A stretch of DNA of 64,000 nt, taken from CANHBY01 sp031374415 (GTDB lineage: Bacteria > Pseudomonadota > Gammaproteobacteria > Burkholderiales > Burkholderiaceae_C). This document shows positions 41,526 to 49,733 of the stretch, one piece after another. The translations under genes and the position numbers were made by a program. The notes under the pieces were generated by a model that was given only the letters and a program-made list of their open reading frames with translations, was not told where the DNA came from and did not search any database. Within the stretch, counting starts at the first letter, position 1. Every line of letters starts with the position of its first letter. The stretch is from the NCBI GenBank assembly GCA_031374415.1, contig JANMGB010000259.1, positions 1-64,000 on the forward strand, in the 5' to 3' direction.

Positions 41526-42572
41526 CTACGCCAGATCAGCGGCTGAGGTGAAGGCGTCTGCGAAAAACTCGTCGGCAGGCAGACCGCATCGCTGTACCAA
41601 GTCAGCCCGAGCGGCGGCGACCATCATGGGGGCGCCGCACGCGTAGACCTGATGCTTGGACAGGTCTGGCCAATCTTGCATCACCGCCTGATGAACCCAG
41701 CCGACACGCCCCTGCCAAGCATCGTCCGAATGCGCGTCAGACAACACGGGCTCGTAACGCAACAAGGGCCACTGCTCGGCCACCTGTTGCACCCACTCGT
41801 GCAGGTACAAATCAACGCGACTGCGGCAGCCCCAGTACAGGGCCACAGGCTGCGGTGATTGGCGAGCACGCAGGTGTTCGATCAATGCTTTGATGGGTGC
41901 AAAGCCAGTGCCTGAAGCCAGCAGGATCAATGGCTTGGTACTGTCTTCTCGCCAATAAAAACTGCCATAAGGGCCTTGCAGCCGCAAGATGTCACGCTCT
42001 TTCAAGGTGCTAAACACTTGATCGGTGAACACGCCGCCCGGCATGTGCCGAATGTGCAGCTCAATTCCGGGGTGGCCCGTGCCCAAGACTTCCAGCTGGC
42101 GATGGGGGGCATTGGCCATGGAGTAGCTGCGGCGCTCACCACTGGGCAAAATGAACTCGACGTATTGCCCGGCGCGCCACTGCCAATGTTCGTTGGTAGG
42201 CAACTGCAGGCGCAGCAACATCACATCGGGGGCTAGACGCTGCAGGGTATGCACGCGCGCGGGCATCTTGCGCACGGGGTAGTCGCCCATATCGACAACG
42301 CCGCGTGCCTCGATGCACAGATCCGTTTGGGGGGCGGCGCGGCAGGTCAAAATCAATCCGGCTTCTTCTTCTCCCGCACTCAGTGCCTTGGCTTGGTGGG
42401 TACCGTGAATGACCCTGCCCTCTTTCAGGCGACACTTGCACGATCCACACGCACCGTCTTTGCAGCCGTACGGCAATCCGACACCGTGACGTATGGCTGC
42501 CATCAAAATCGGCTCGTCGCGTTCAACTGAGAAAGAATGCCCACTGGGCTGGACGGTGACGGTAAATGACAT
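41526..42572 (-). CDS. [2Fe-2S]-FAD oxidoreductase, CDP-6-deoxy-glucoseen-reductase-like
   Basis: A 348-residue flavoprotein reductase. The N-terminal plant-type ferredoxin domain has cysteines C37, C42, C45 and C77. A FAD-binding domain follows with RSYSMANAP, then an NAD-binding domain with LILLASGTGFAPIKALIEHL and VYACGAPMMVAAARADL. Annotation as CDP-6-deoxy-delta-3,4-glucoseen reductase is common in Burkholderiales, but most such proteins probably serve as general electron-transfer reductases for oxygenases or Fe-S pathways. No oxygenase is adjacent; the P450 16 kb away is a distant possible client (speculative). Confidence 0.82.
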   Translation of the reverse strand: MSFTVTVQPSGHSFSVERDEPILMAAIRHGVGLPYGCKDGACGSCKCRLKEGRVIHGTHQAKALSAGEEEAGLILTCRAAPQTDLCIEARGVVDMGDYPVRKMPARVHTLQRLAPDVMLLRLQLPTNEHWQWRAGQYVEFILPSGERRSYSMANAPHRQLEVLGTGHPGIELHIRHMPGGVFTDQVFSTLKERDILRLQGPYGSFYWREDSTKPLILLASGTGFAPIKALIEHLRARQSPQPVALYWGCRSRVDLYLHEWVQQVAEQWPLLRYEPVLSDAHSDDAWQGRVGWVHQAVMQDWPDLSKHQVYACGAPMMVAAARADLVQRCGLPADEFFADAFTSAADLA

Positions 42573-42658
42573 GACGTACTCAATCTGGACTCAATATGGC
42601 TCGCACCAGCAGGTCAAGGTCAAAATCACCGCTGTGTGTCGACCCCCTATTGTCCCCT

Positions 42659-43564
42659 ATGCCATCGCCTGAGCGTCCTCGTTCCTTGCCCCGGATTTTT
42701 AAGCGCCCCCGGTTGTTGATCGTGGGGTGCGGCGACGTGGGCTTGCGCGTGGCCAAGCTGCTGCGTAGTCGCTTCCGATTGCGGGCGTTGACCTCTTCGG
42801 GGTCGCGTTGCGATACCTTGCGCGAAGCAGGCGTTCTGCCATTGCGCGGCAATCTGGACAACGCACGGTCCGTGCGACGTTTGGCAGGTCTTTCAGCCCG
42901 CGTTTTGCACTTGGCACCCCCCCCCTTGCAGGGCCTGACCGACCCACGCACGCGGCACTTGCTGCAAGCGCTGTCGCGCTCGCCCGCCACCCGGCGTTTG
43001 GTCTATGGCAGCACCACCGGCGTCTATGGCGATTGCCAGGGGGCGCAGTTTGATGAAACCCGCGCAGTCGCACCGCAAACAGCTCGGGCGCATCGGCGGG
43101 TGGATGCCGAACAGCAAGTGCGCGCTTATGGCGGGCGTGGTCGCTGCATCAGTGTTTTGCGCATCCCAGGTATTTACGCCCCTGACCGAGAGGGTGGACC
43201 GAGAGAACGTTTATTGCGCGGTGCGCCGGTCTTGCAAGCCGAGGAGGACGTGTACACCAATCACATCCATGCAGACGATCTGGCGCGCGCCTGCGTCCGA
43301 GCGCTGTTTCAAGGCCGCCCCCAAAGGGTGGTTCATGTGTGTGACGACAGTGACATGAAGATGGGCGACTACTTTGACTGGGCTGCGAGCTTGCTGGGTT
43401 TGCCTCGTCCCCCACGCATCTCACGGGCCCAGGCTGAGACGACGCTGTCGGCCATGGCCCTGAGTTTCTTGAGCGAGTCACGCCGCCTGCGCAACGAGCG
43501 TTTGAAACGAGAGTTTCGACTGACGTTGCACTACCCCACGCTGGCCGATGTCCGGGGGCTATAG
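42659..43564 (+). CDS. NAD(P)-dependent SDR/epimerase-like protein
   Basis: A protein of about 301 residues with a Rossmann fold: LLIVGCGDVGLRVAKLL at the N-terminus, VYGSTTGVYGDCQGAQFDE, the active-site region RRVDAEQQVRAYGG in place of the usual YxxxK, and VLRIPGIYAPDREGG. It is of the YeeZ/extended atypical SDR kind, function unknown. The ATG at 42659 (MPSPERPRSL) is preferred, but the frame is open to 42596. No ribosome site is clear. It is divergent from the reductase gene. Confidence 0.78.
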   Translation: MPSPERPRSLPRIFKRPRLLIVGCGDVGLRVAKLLRSRFRLRALTSSGSRCDTLREAGVLPLRGNLDNARSVRRLAGLSARVLHLAPPPLQGLTDPRTRHLLQALSRSPATRRLVYGSTTGVYGDCQGAQFDETRAVAPQTARAHRRVDAEQQVRAYGGRGRCISVLRIPGIYAPDREGGPRERLLRGAPVLQAEEDVYTNHIHADDLARACVRALFQGRPQRVVHVCDDSDMKMGDYFDWAASLLGLPRPPRISRAQAETTLSAMALSFLSESRRLRNERLKREFRLTLHYPTLADVRGL

Positions 43565-43586
43565 AAGATGCGCTGGGCTGGCTGCA

Positions 43587-44174
43587 TTAGCGTCGGCCAA
43601 AGGGTGGGTGGCCCCGCCAATAACGAATGAGGATGAATGCGCCGAGCATGCCCCCCAGGTGCGCAAAGTGGGCAACACCCGACGCGGTTCCCGTGACACC
43701 CAACAGCAACTCAAGCCCGCCATAAATGGCCACCAAGAATTTGGCTTTCATTGGTATGGGGGGGATGAGGGGCATGATGATGCGGTTGGGGAACATCATG
43801 CCGAAGGCCAGCAACAAGCCAAACAGGCCTCCAGAGGCACCCAGGGTGGGCCGTGGCGCCACCAATAAATTAACCGCCAGTTGGAGCAAAGCCGCGGTGA
43901 TGACGCTGGCGATGAACAGCTGGATGTAGCGCTTGGGGCCCCATAAACGTTCAAGCTCCGCACCGAACATCCAGATACCGAGCATGTTGAAAAACAGATG
44001 GTTGAAGCTGCCATGCAAAAACGCGTAGGTCACTATTTGCCAGGGCATGAAACCTAGACCCACAGGGTACAGCGACAACCAACTGCTCAGAAGATTGCCC
44101 AATACATAGTCAAGACAGAACAGGGCCACATTGATCAACATGAGGGCCTGGGTGATCGGTGGGATGGAGGGCAT
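43587..44174 (-). CDS. Rhomboid-family intramembrane serine protease
   Basis: A 195-residue protein with about six membrane helices. Catalytic Ser114 lies in GASGGLFGL, and the histidine partner is in GVAHFAHLGG (His169 or His172). The N-terminal HGSFNHLFFNMLGIWMFG matches the conserved HxxxN oxyanion region. It is expected to cleave membrane proteins; substrates are unknown. Adjacent genes give no hint of substrate. Confidence 0.9.
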   Translation of the reverse strand: MPSIPPITQALMLINVALFCLDYVLGNLLSSWLSLYPVGLGFMPWQIVTYAFLHGSFNHLFFNMLGIWMFGAELERLWGPKRYIQLFIASVITAALLQLAVNLLVAPRPTLGASGGLFGLLLAFGMMFPNRIIMPLIPPIPMKAKFLVAIYGGLELLLGVTGTASGVAHFAHLGGMLGAFILIRYWRGHPPFGRR

Positions 44175-44338
44175 GCGGGCGAGCGATTCAACGCTGGAAA
44201 ATGGGCGGCCAGAACCAACACAGCTGTTGGCAGATAAAAAGATTGTAGTGGGCTGCCCGCTGTCGTGCGCATGGGCACGAGCATCATGCGAGGGGAAACC
44301 AAAACTGAGGGGTCAACCGTTGGGAGAACCCCAAGGGA

Positions 44339-44425
44339 TGGTGCCGGAGGCCGGACTCGAACCGGCACAGTATCTCTACCGGGGGATTTTGAGTCCCCTG
44401 CGTCTACCAATTTCGCCACTCCGGC
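44339..44425 (-). tRNA. tRNA-Leu (anticodon CAA)
   Basis: An 87-nt class II tRNA on the minus strand with a 7-bp acceptor stem (GCCGGAG / CTCCGGC), D-arm, anticodon stem GGGGA / TCCCC around loop CTCAAAA giving anticodon CAA (decodes UUG), a long variable arm, T-arm GGTTCGAGTCC and an encoded CCA (44339-44341). The flanks 44175-44338 and 44426-44520 hold no other feature I can support. Confidence 0.95.
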
Positions 44426-44520
44426 TGAAGGGCAAATTCTGAAGCGCTGTGTACGTCAGAAAGGTGGGATTATGGCACGTCTGGATGGCCTTGTGGCAAC
44501 TCGCCTGCGACAATGAGAGC

Positions 44521-45438
44521 ATGTCGAAAGCTCACCCCACCTACCGTACCCTGGAAGATGTCATTGGTCACACACCTCTGGTGCGTTTGACCCGGATTCC
44601 GGGCGCTGAAAACGATGCACGCAACAATGTGATTCTGGCCAAACTGGAGGGCAACAACCCTGCAGGTTCGGTCAAGGACCGGCCGGCCATGAACATGATT
44701 CGCCGCGCGCAAGAGCGCGGCGACATCCGGCCCGGCGACACCTTGATTGAGGCCACTTCGGGCAACACGGGCATCGCCTTGGCCATGGCGGCTGCTATTC
44801 GGGGCTACCGGATGGTGTTGATCATGCCGGAGGACTTGTCGATTGAACGCGCCCAGACCATGAAGGCTTTTGGCGCTGAGCTGATCTTGACGCCGCGCTC
44901 AGGGGGCATGGAGTACGCCCGGGATCTCGCAGAAAAAATGGCCAAGGAGGGCCGTGGCCGGGTGTTGGATCAGTTTGCCAGCGAGGACAACCCCAGCGTG
45001 CACTTCGAAACGACTGGCCCTGAGATTTGGGCAGACACACAGGGCCAAGTCACCCACTTCGTGAGTGCCATGGGCACCACCGGCACCATCACGGGGACAT
45101 CTCGGTTTTTGAAATCGCGCAATCCGGCGGTGAAAATTGTGGGCGCGCAACCTGAGGAGGGCTCTCGCATCCCGGGCATCCGCAAATGGCCAGAGGCTTA
45201 TCTGCCTAAGATTTTTGATCCCAGTTGCGTTGATGAGGTGATTTCGGTGAATCAAGCGCAGGCTGAGGACATGGCGCGTCGTCTGGCACGCGAGGAAGGC
45301 ATTTTTGGCGGCATTTCGGCAGCCGGCGCCTGCTGGACAGCGTTGCAAGTGGCACAAAATGTCAGTGATGCCACCGTAGTTTTCGTGGTTTGCGACCGCG
45401 GTGACCGTTATCTTTCAACGGGCGTTTTCCCAGCCTGA
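44521..45438 (+). CDS. cysM: Cysteine synthase B
   Basis: A 305-residue PLP enzyme making cysteine (or S-sulfocysteine) from O-acetylserine and sulfide or thiosulfate. It has the PLP lysine K52 in NPAGSVKDRPA, the substrate loop EATSGNTGIALA, and GTTGTITGTSRFLK for phosphate binding. The motifs RIPGIRKWPEAYLP and EEGIFGGISAAGA favour CysM over CysK. The ATG at 44521 is chosen; the in-frame upstream sequence is non-coding DNA beside the tRNA. A TusA-like sulfur carrier follows 21 bases later. Confidence 0.93.
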   Translation: MSKAHPTYRTLEDVIGHTPLVRLTRIPGAENDARNNVILAKLEGNNPAGSVKDRPAMNMIRRAQERGDIRPGDTLIEATSGNTGIALAMAAAIRGYRMVLIMPEDLSIERAQTMKAFGAELILTPRSGGMEYARDLAEKMAKEGRGRVLDQFASEDNPSVHFETTGPEIWADTQGQVTHFVSAMGTTGTITGTSRFLKSRNPAVKIVGAQPEEGSRIPGIRKWPEAYLPKIFDPSCVDEVISVNQAQAEDMARRLAREEGIFGGISAAGACWTALQVAQNVSDATVVFVVCDRGDRYLSTGVFPA

Positions 45439-45459
45439 GGCCATTGACAAGGAGCTGAC

Positions 45460-45687
45460 ATGGAAGTCAATAAGGAGCTGGACGCCCGGGGTCTGAACTG
45501 CCCCCTGCCTATTCTGAAGGCCAAAAAAGCCTTGGCAGACATGAGCAGTGGTCAGCTGCTCAGGGTGCTGTCTACCGACCCAGGATCGAACCGGGACTTT
45601 CAGGCTTTTGCGCGGCAGACCGGCAACGAGTTGGTGGGCCAAACCACCAACGGTGACGCGTTCGTGCATGTGTTGCGGCGACGCTGA
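45460..45687 (+). CDS. TusA/SirA-family sulfur carrier
   Basis: A 75-residue protein with the defining CPLP motif (LDARGLNCPLPILKAKKAL, Cys14). The fold and length match TusA-like sulfurtransferases that pass persulfide sulfur to tRNA thiolation or cofactor routes. AAGGAG lies before the ATG. Position right after cysM suggests a sulfur-related role and probable co-transcription. Confidence 0.9.
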   Translation: MEVNKELDARGLNCPLPILKAKKALADMSSGQLLRVLSTDPGSNRDFQAFARQTGNELVGQTTNGDAFVHVLRRR

Positions 45688-45750
45688 TGGTTTGCCGCCC
45701 TCCCCCGCCGTGACCTTGCGCGGGGGCTGCCTGAGAAAGAAACCCGCCGA

Positions 45751-46617
45751 TCAAATCTCGACGGTTTTGAGGTACTCGCGGAAACCCGCGCCAAGTTGCG
45801 GGTGGGACAGGGCGAGTTCAACGTTGGCCTGCAGGAACCCTTCTTTGCTGCCGCAGTCGTAGCGTTTGCCTTGATACTGAAAGGCGAAGACCTTTTCTCG
45901 GCGCAGCAACCCTGCAATGCCGTCAGTCAGCTGAATTTCACCGCCCACGCCACGCGGTTGGTTGGCAATTTCATGGAAAACACCGGGCGTGAGGATGTAG
46001 CGGCCTGCGACGCCCAGCCTTGAGGGCGCATCAGCAGGTGCTGGCTTCTCAACGATCCGGCTGACATCCATCACGCGGTCATTGACAGACTGACCCGCGA
46101 TGATGCCGTAGCGACGGGTGTGCTCTTCGGGAACTTCCTGGACGGCCAGGATGGACGCACGCCACTCGGCGTATTGCTCCACCATTTGGGTCAGAACGGG
46201 AGGCTGGCCCACCATCAGGTCATCGGCCAGCAGCACGGCAAAGGGCTCGTTGCCAATCAGGCGTTGCGCACACAACACCGCATGCCCCAAACCCAGCGCC
46301 TGGGCCTGGCGAACGTAGACGCATTCCATGTCGTCAGGCTTGACGCTGCGGACCACTTCCAAAAGCTCATGCTTGTGTGAGTTTTCCAGCGCGACTTCGA
46401 GCTCGAAGGTCATGTCGAAGTGATCTTCAATGGGGCGTTTGTGGCGGCCGGTGACGAAGATCATTTCGCGCACGCCCGCAGCGTAGGCCTCCTCAACAGC
46501 GTATTGAATCAGCGGTTTGTCGACCACTGGGAGCATTTCTTTGGGCTGTGCCTTGGTCGCGGGCAAAAAACGCGTGCCCAGCCCGGCTACGGGGAAAATC
46601 GCTTTATTGATGTGCAT
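45751..46617 (-). CDS. galU: UTP-glucose-1-phosphate uridylyltransferase
   Basis: A 288-residue enzyme making UDP-glucose for envelope polysaccharides and glycosylation. It has the N-terminal nucleotide loop FPVAGLGTRFLPATKAQPKEML, DKPLIQYAVEEAYAAG, FAVLLADDLM, and GEIQLTDGIAGLL. The start at 46617 has GAGAGAG upstream; seven extra codons are possible. It is the last gene of the minus-strand NRPS-PKS run but separated from the PPTase gene by about 287 bases with its own likely terminator, so it may be a housekeeping neighbour that also feeds the glycosyltransferase. Confidence 0.94.
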   Translation of the reverse strand: MHINKAIFPVAGLGTRFLPATKAQPKEMLPVVDKPLIQYAVEEAYAAGVREMIFVTGRHKRPIEDHFDMTFELEVALENSHKHELLEVVRSVKPDDMECVYVRQAQALGLGHAVLCAQRLIGNEPFAVLLADDLMVGQPPVLTQMVEQYAEWRASILAVQEVPEEHTRRYGIIAGQSVNDRVMDVSRIVEKPAPADAPSRLGVAGRYILTPGVFHEIANQPRGVGGEIQLTDGIAGLLRREKVFAFQYQGKRYDCGSKEGFLQANVELALSHPQLGAGFREYLKTVEI

Positions 46618-46636
46618 AAACTCTCTCTTTGTGTGC

Positions 46637-46662
46637 AAAAAATTCGGGTTACTGAGTAAACC
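46637..46662 (-). terminator. Weak terminator candidate before galU
   Basis: On the minus strand, GGTTTACT pairs with AGTAACC (46647-46662, one bulge), followed after four bases by six T (46637-46642). The stem is AT-rich, so efficiency is doubtful. It could end the biosynthetic operon upstream of galU. The remainder of 46663-46904 contains no gene that I can support. Confidence 0.35.
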
Positions 46663-46904
46663 AATGAATTGATGAAAATGATGGGCGCTGCGCCCCGCTG
46701 TGCCACCAGGTCGCCAAGGAGCGATGCCCCTGGGAGCTGAAGCGGGCGTCCGACATGCGCTGCATTTGCTGCAAATCCCGGCGGCAATCTGTCCGCCACT
46801 GGAGCCCGAGACCCGGCGTGAGTTTAGCCGGCATGCTTACACAAACTCAGTGAAATGTGTCCCAAGATGTTTGCACGCAAGGTTCGAGCCACCCACGCGA
46901 TGGA

Positions 46905-47564
46905 TCATGAATGCAGCCATGCCAGCGCCGCTGTCCACGTGGCACCGAGCGGCAAACTGTGAACGCTCACAGGCACCCGACTGCCATCCGGCAGGTGCAG
47001 CTCAGGTGCCGACAATGCCGGGCCTGAACCGACGTCGATGGTCTCTAGGGGCAATTTCAAGCCCCACCCCACCGCCTTGATGCAGGCTTCTTTGCGCGCC
47101 CATGTTTGATGAAAGGCGAGCTGGCGTTCGAGGGGAGGCAGGCCGTACCATGCCTGCTGCTCAAGTGGTGTGAAGTGCCGCTGAACAAGTCCTTCGGCAT
47201 CGCGCAGCTCACGCACTTGTTCGATGTCAACCCCGACTTGCCCGTGCATTGACACCGCAATCAGCGCGGCAGTACCACTGTGGCTGAGGTTGAAATGACA
47301 GCCTGGTGCGTCGGGCAAATAGGGCTTGCCATGAGGCCCGCTAGCGAAGCTCAGCGCCTCGGGCGTGGTGTGTAGCTTGTCGGCCAACAGCTGGCGCAAA
47401 GCCACATGTGAAGCAACAAACCGTTGACGGTGAGACTCTCGATAAAACCGCTGGGCGCGCCCGCGCTCAGTGTCCGAGAGGACGCCTGGACGGGCCAGCT
47501 CAGAATGGCTCAGGTCTGCTTGCCAAACTTCACCCAAGGGCCAGACGTGAACACACACAAGCAT
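46905..47564 (-). CDS. Sfp-type 4'-phosphopantetheinyl transferase
   Basis: A 219-residue enzyme that moves phosphopantetheine from CoA to the serine of carrier domains. Motifs in order: GPHGKPYLP, FNLSHSG, VGVDIEQVR with the Mg-binding Asp and Glu, and FHQTWARKEACIKAVGWGL. These are the Sfp/EntD-type signatures rather than AcpS. The ATG at 47564 lies one base after the aminotransferase stop, so coupling is likely; in-frame ATGs at 47582 and 47591 are alternatives. It would activate the two carrier domains of the NRPS and PKS upstream. Confidence 0.92.
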   Translation of the reverse strand: MLVCVHVWPLGEVWQADLSHSELARPGVLSDTERGRAQRFYRESHRQRFVASHVALRQLLADKLHTTPEALSFASGPHGKPYLPDAPGCHFNLSHSGTAALIAVSMHGQVGVDIEQVRELRDAEGLVQRHFTPLEQQAWYGLPPLERQLAFHQTWARKEACIKAVGWGLKLPLETIDVGSGPALSAPELHLPDGSRVPVSVHSLPLGATWTAALAWLHS

Positions 47565-47565
47565 C

Positions 47566-48693
47566 TCAGTGAGGGAGCCCATGTTGAACAAGGAAGTCGC
47601 AAATTTCGGCCTGATCGTCGACCGACAAATCGGGATAGATCGGCAGGCAAATCACCTGGGACGCCACTTCGGTGGCCACGGGCAGGTTGGTCGGACTGGA
47701 CGACGCCAAGCCTGCGTAGTTTGGGAAGGTGGAGATCAAGGGGTAGAAGTATCGGCGTGAATAGATGCCTTGCACTTTCAAGGCGTCGTAGATCTCATCG
47801 CGGGTCAGCCCGTAGCTGGGTTTGACCAGCATGGGGAAGTAAGCGTAGTTCCAGCCAGACAGTTGGGGTGAGCCCATGCATTGCAAGCCGACAACGCCTT
47901 GCAGCGCCTGCCGATATCGGGTGTCGACCTCGCGCCGAGCGGCGATGGCGCGGTCAACGTGTTGAAGCTGCAGGAGGCCAAACGCGGCATTGATCTCGCT
48001 CATTTTGCCGTTGATGCCTGCAATGTCGACGGTGACTTCGTCCAGGATGCCGAAGTTCTTGAGCTCGTCAATGCGCCGTTTGGACTTGGCGTCGTGAGAG
48101 ACGATGGCCCCACCCTCAAAGGTGTTGAAAACCTTGGTCGCATGGAAGCTCATGATGGACAGGTCACCATGATTGAGCACACTGCCGCAGTGGCATTTGA
48201 CGCCAAAGGCATGCGCCGCGTCATAGATCACTTTGAGGCCATGCCGCCTTGCGATGTCTTCGATGGCATCGACATCGCACGGCGTCCCGTAGCAGTGCAC
48301 GGGCATGATGGCCGAGGTTCGGGGCGTGATGGCCGCTTCAATCTTGGCCGGGTCGAGGTTGAGGCTGACGGGGTGGATGTCGACAAACACGGGCTCAATA
48401 CCATTCCAGACCAAAGAATGCGACGTTGCCACAAATGAAAACGGCGTGGTGATCACCTCACCTCGGATGCCCAAGGATTGCAAGGCCGTGATCAAGGCAA
48501 TGGTGCCGTTGGTGAACAGGGAAATGTGCTTGACCCCGAGATAGTCACACAGGGCAGCCTCGAGTTCGTGGTGAAAGGGGCCTTCGTTGGTGAGGATTTT
48601 GCTGTCCCAAATTCGTTCCAGGTAAGGAATGAATTCTTGCAGCGGCGGCAGCGCCGGACGCGTGACGTAAATGGGCTTGTTGGACTTTGTCAT
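47566..48693 (-). CDS. DegT/DnrJ/EryC1/StrS-family aminotransferase
   Basis: A 375-residue PLP enzyme of the sugar-aminotransferase family (type VioA/WecE). It has SLFTNGTIALITALQSLGI, VWNGIEPVFVDIHPVSLNLDP, DAAHAFGVKCHCG, the PLP lysine in MSFHATKVFNTFEGGA, and MSEINAAFGLLQL. Relatives aminate 4-keto- or 3-keto-deoxysugar nucleotides. No nucleotide-sugar dehydratase is in the window, so a keto-sugar would have to come from elsewhere; another keto substrate is possible. It is followed directly by the PPTase and preceded by a GT2 gene with a 20-base gap. Confidence 0.9.
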   Translation of the reverse strand: MTKSNKPIYVTRPALPPLQEFIPYLERIWDSKILTNEGPFHHELEAALCDYLGVKHISLFTNGTIALITALQSLGIRGEVITTPFSFVATSHSLVWNGIEPVFVDIHPVSLNLDPAKIEAAITPRTSAIMPVHCYGTPCDVDAIEDIARRHGLKVIYDAAHAFGVKCHCGSVLNHGDLSIMSFHATKVFNTFEGGAIVSHDAKSKRRIDELKNFGILDEVTVDIAGINGKMSEINAAFGLLQLQHVDRAIAARREVDTRYRQALQGVVGLQCMGSPQLSGWNYAYFPMLVKPSYGLTRDEIYDALKVQGIYSRRYFYPLISTFPNYAGLASSSPTNLPVATEVASQVICLPIYPDLSVDDQAEICDFLVQHGLPH

Positions 48694-48713
48694 TTTAGGG
48701 GGACGTTAGAGCG

Positions 48714-49724
48714 TTAGGGTCGATGATTGACAGAGGTGGGGACCACCCCCACCTCAATGCGCGACCGCCACAACGCTGATTGCCTGAAGAAGTCTGGCAA
48801 GTGCCGGGGGGGATCGGTATCCGGCTTGCGCTGCAACACCCGCCGCATGCGCCAAAGTGAAAAAGCGACCATCCAAAAGATGTCCGTCAACGCAGCGTAC
48901 AAACGGCCGTGATTTTTGACAAAGTAGCGGCGACGTGACTCAAACCAATAAGCTGGCAGGCGCTTCGGACGGTCCGTCTTGTTGGTGACCCCCGTGCTTT
49001 GCCCTGCGATGTGCATGACACGACTTTGGGGAACGTACCAGCAATCCCATCCGGCTTGTTTGGCCTGCAGGCAGAAATCGGTCTCTTCAAAATACAGAAA
49101 ATAGGACTCGTCCATCAAGCCAATAGCCTGGAAGACTTCGCGTCGAATCATCATGCTCGCGCCGGGGAGCCAATCAACCCGCTCGGGCGTTGAGCTCATC
49201 TGGCGCGCGAGAACATGCTTGGACAATAACTTGCTCACCACACCCAGACGCAAGCCGCTGTCAAACTCACTCCAGAGGCTGGGGAAGCGAAAGGTCCAGG
49301 GCCACAGCGCACCGTGCTCGTCTTCCAAGCTGCTGCCAGTGATGCCGACCTGGGGGTGCTGTGCCATGAAATCGGTGAGGGCACCCAGGGCACCAGGGCG
49401 TACCAAGGTGTCTGGGTTGACCAGCCAATAAAAATCGGCTGGATGAGCAGAATAAAAGGAGGGTCGAATGGCGACGTTGTTGCCATATGAGAAGCCCCCG
49501 TTGAGATCGGAGCGACTGAGTCGCACCCAATCCCCCCAGCCCGACTGGCGGATGTGCTCGGCAATCAAGTCGGCAGAGCCGTCTCCTGAGGCGTTGTCAA
49601 CGACCACCACTTGCGTGCCAGGGTTGGCTTGTACCTCGCCTTGAAGCGAAGACAGGCAGTTCACGACCAAAGCGCCGCTTCGGTAGTTGACAATGATGAT
49701 CAGTGTGGTCGGGGTGCTGCTCAC
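48714..49724 (-). CDS. Family 2 glycosyltransferase
   Basis: A 336-residue GT-A-fold enzyme. Motifs: LIIIVNYRSGALVVNCLSSL, VVVVDNASGDGSADLI, FYWLVNPDTLVRPGAL (the DxD equivalent is NPD), and WLPGASMMIRREVF followed by YFLYFEETDFCLQAK. This is the rhamnosyl/GT2 type (WsaF/WbbL-like). One hydrophobic segment near residue 285 may anchor it to the membrane. It begins nine bases after the PKS stop, which suggests it glycosylates the assembly-line product, though an envelope polysaccharide role is also possible. Confidence 0.88.
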   Translation of the reverse strand: MSSTPTTLIIIVNYRSGALVVNCLSSLQGEVQANPGTQVVVVDNASGDGSADLIAEHIRQSGWGDWVRLSRSDLNGGFSYGNNVAIRPSFYSAHPADFYWLVNPDTLVRPGALGALTDFMAQHPQVGITGSSLEDEHGALWPWTFRFPSLWSEFDSGLRLGVVSKLLSKHVLARQMSSTPERVDWLPGASMMIRREVFQAIGLMDESYFLYFEETDFCLQAKQAGWDCWYVPQSRVMHIAGQSTGVTNKTDRPKRLPAYWFESRRRYFVKNHGRLYAALTDIFWMVAFSLWRMRRVLQRKPDTDPPRHLPDFFRQSALWRSRIEVGVVPTSVNHRP

Positions 49725-49733
49725 GCGTACTCC

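Noticed and set aside
44135..44419. Open frame across the tRNA-Leu gene (MAKLVDAGDSKSPG...)
   Set aside because: It is the usual translated shadow of a tRNA-Leu gene.
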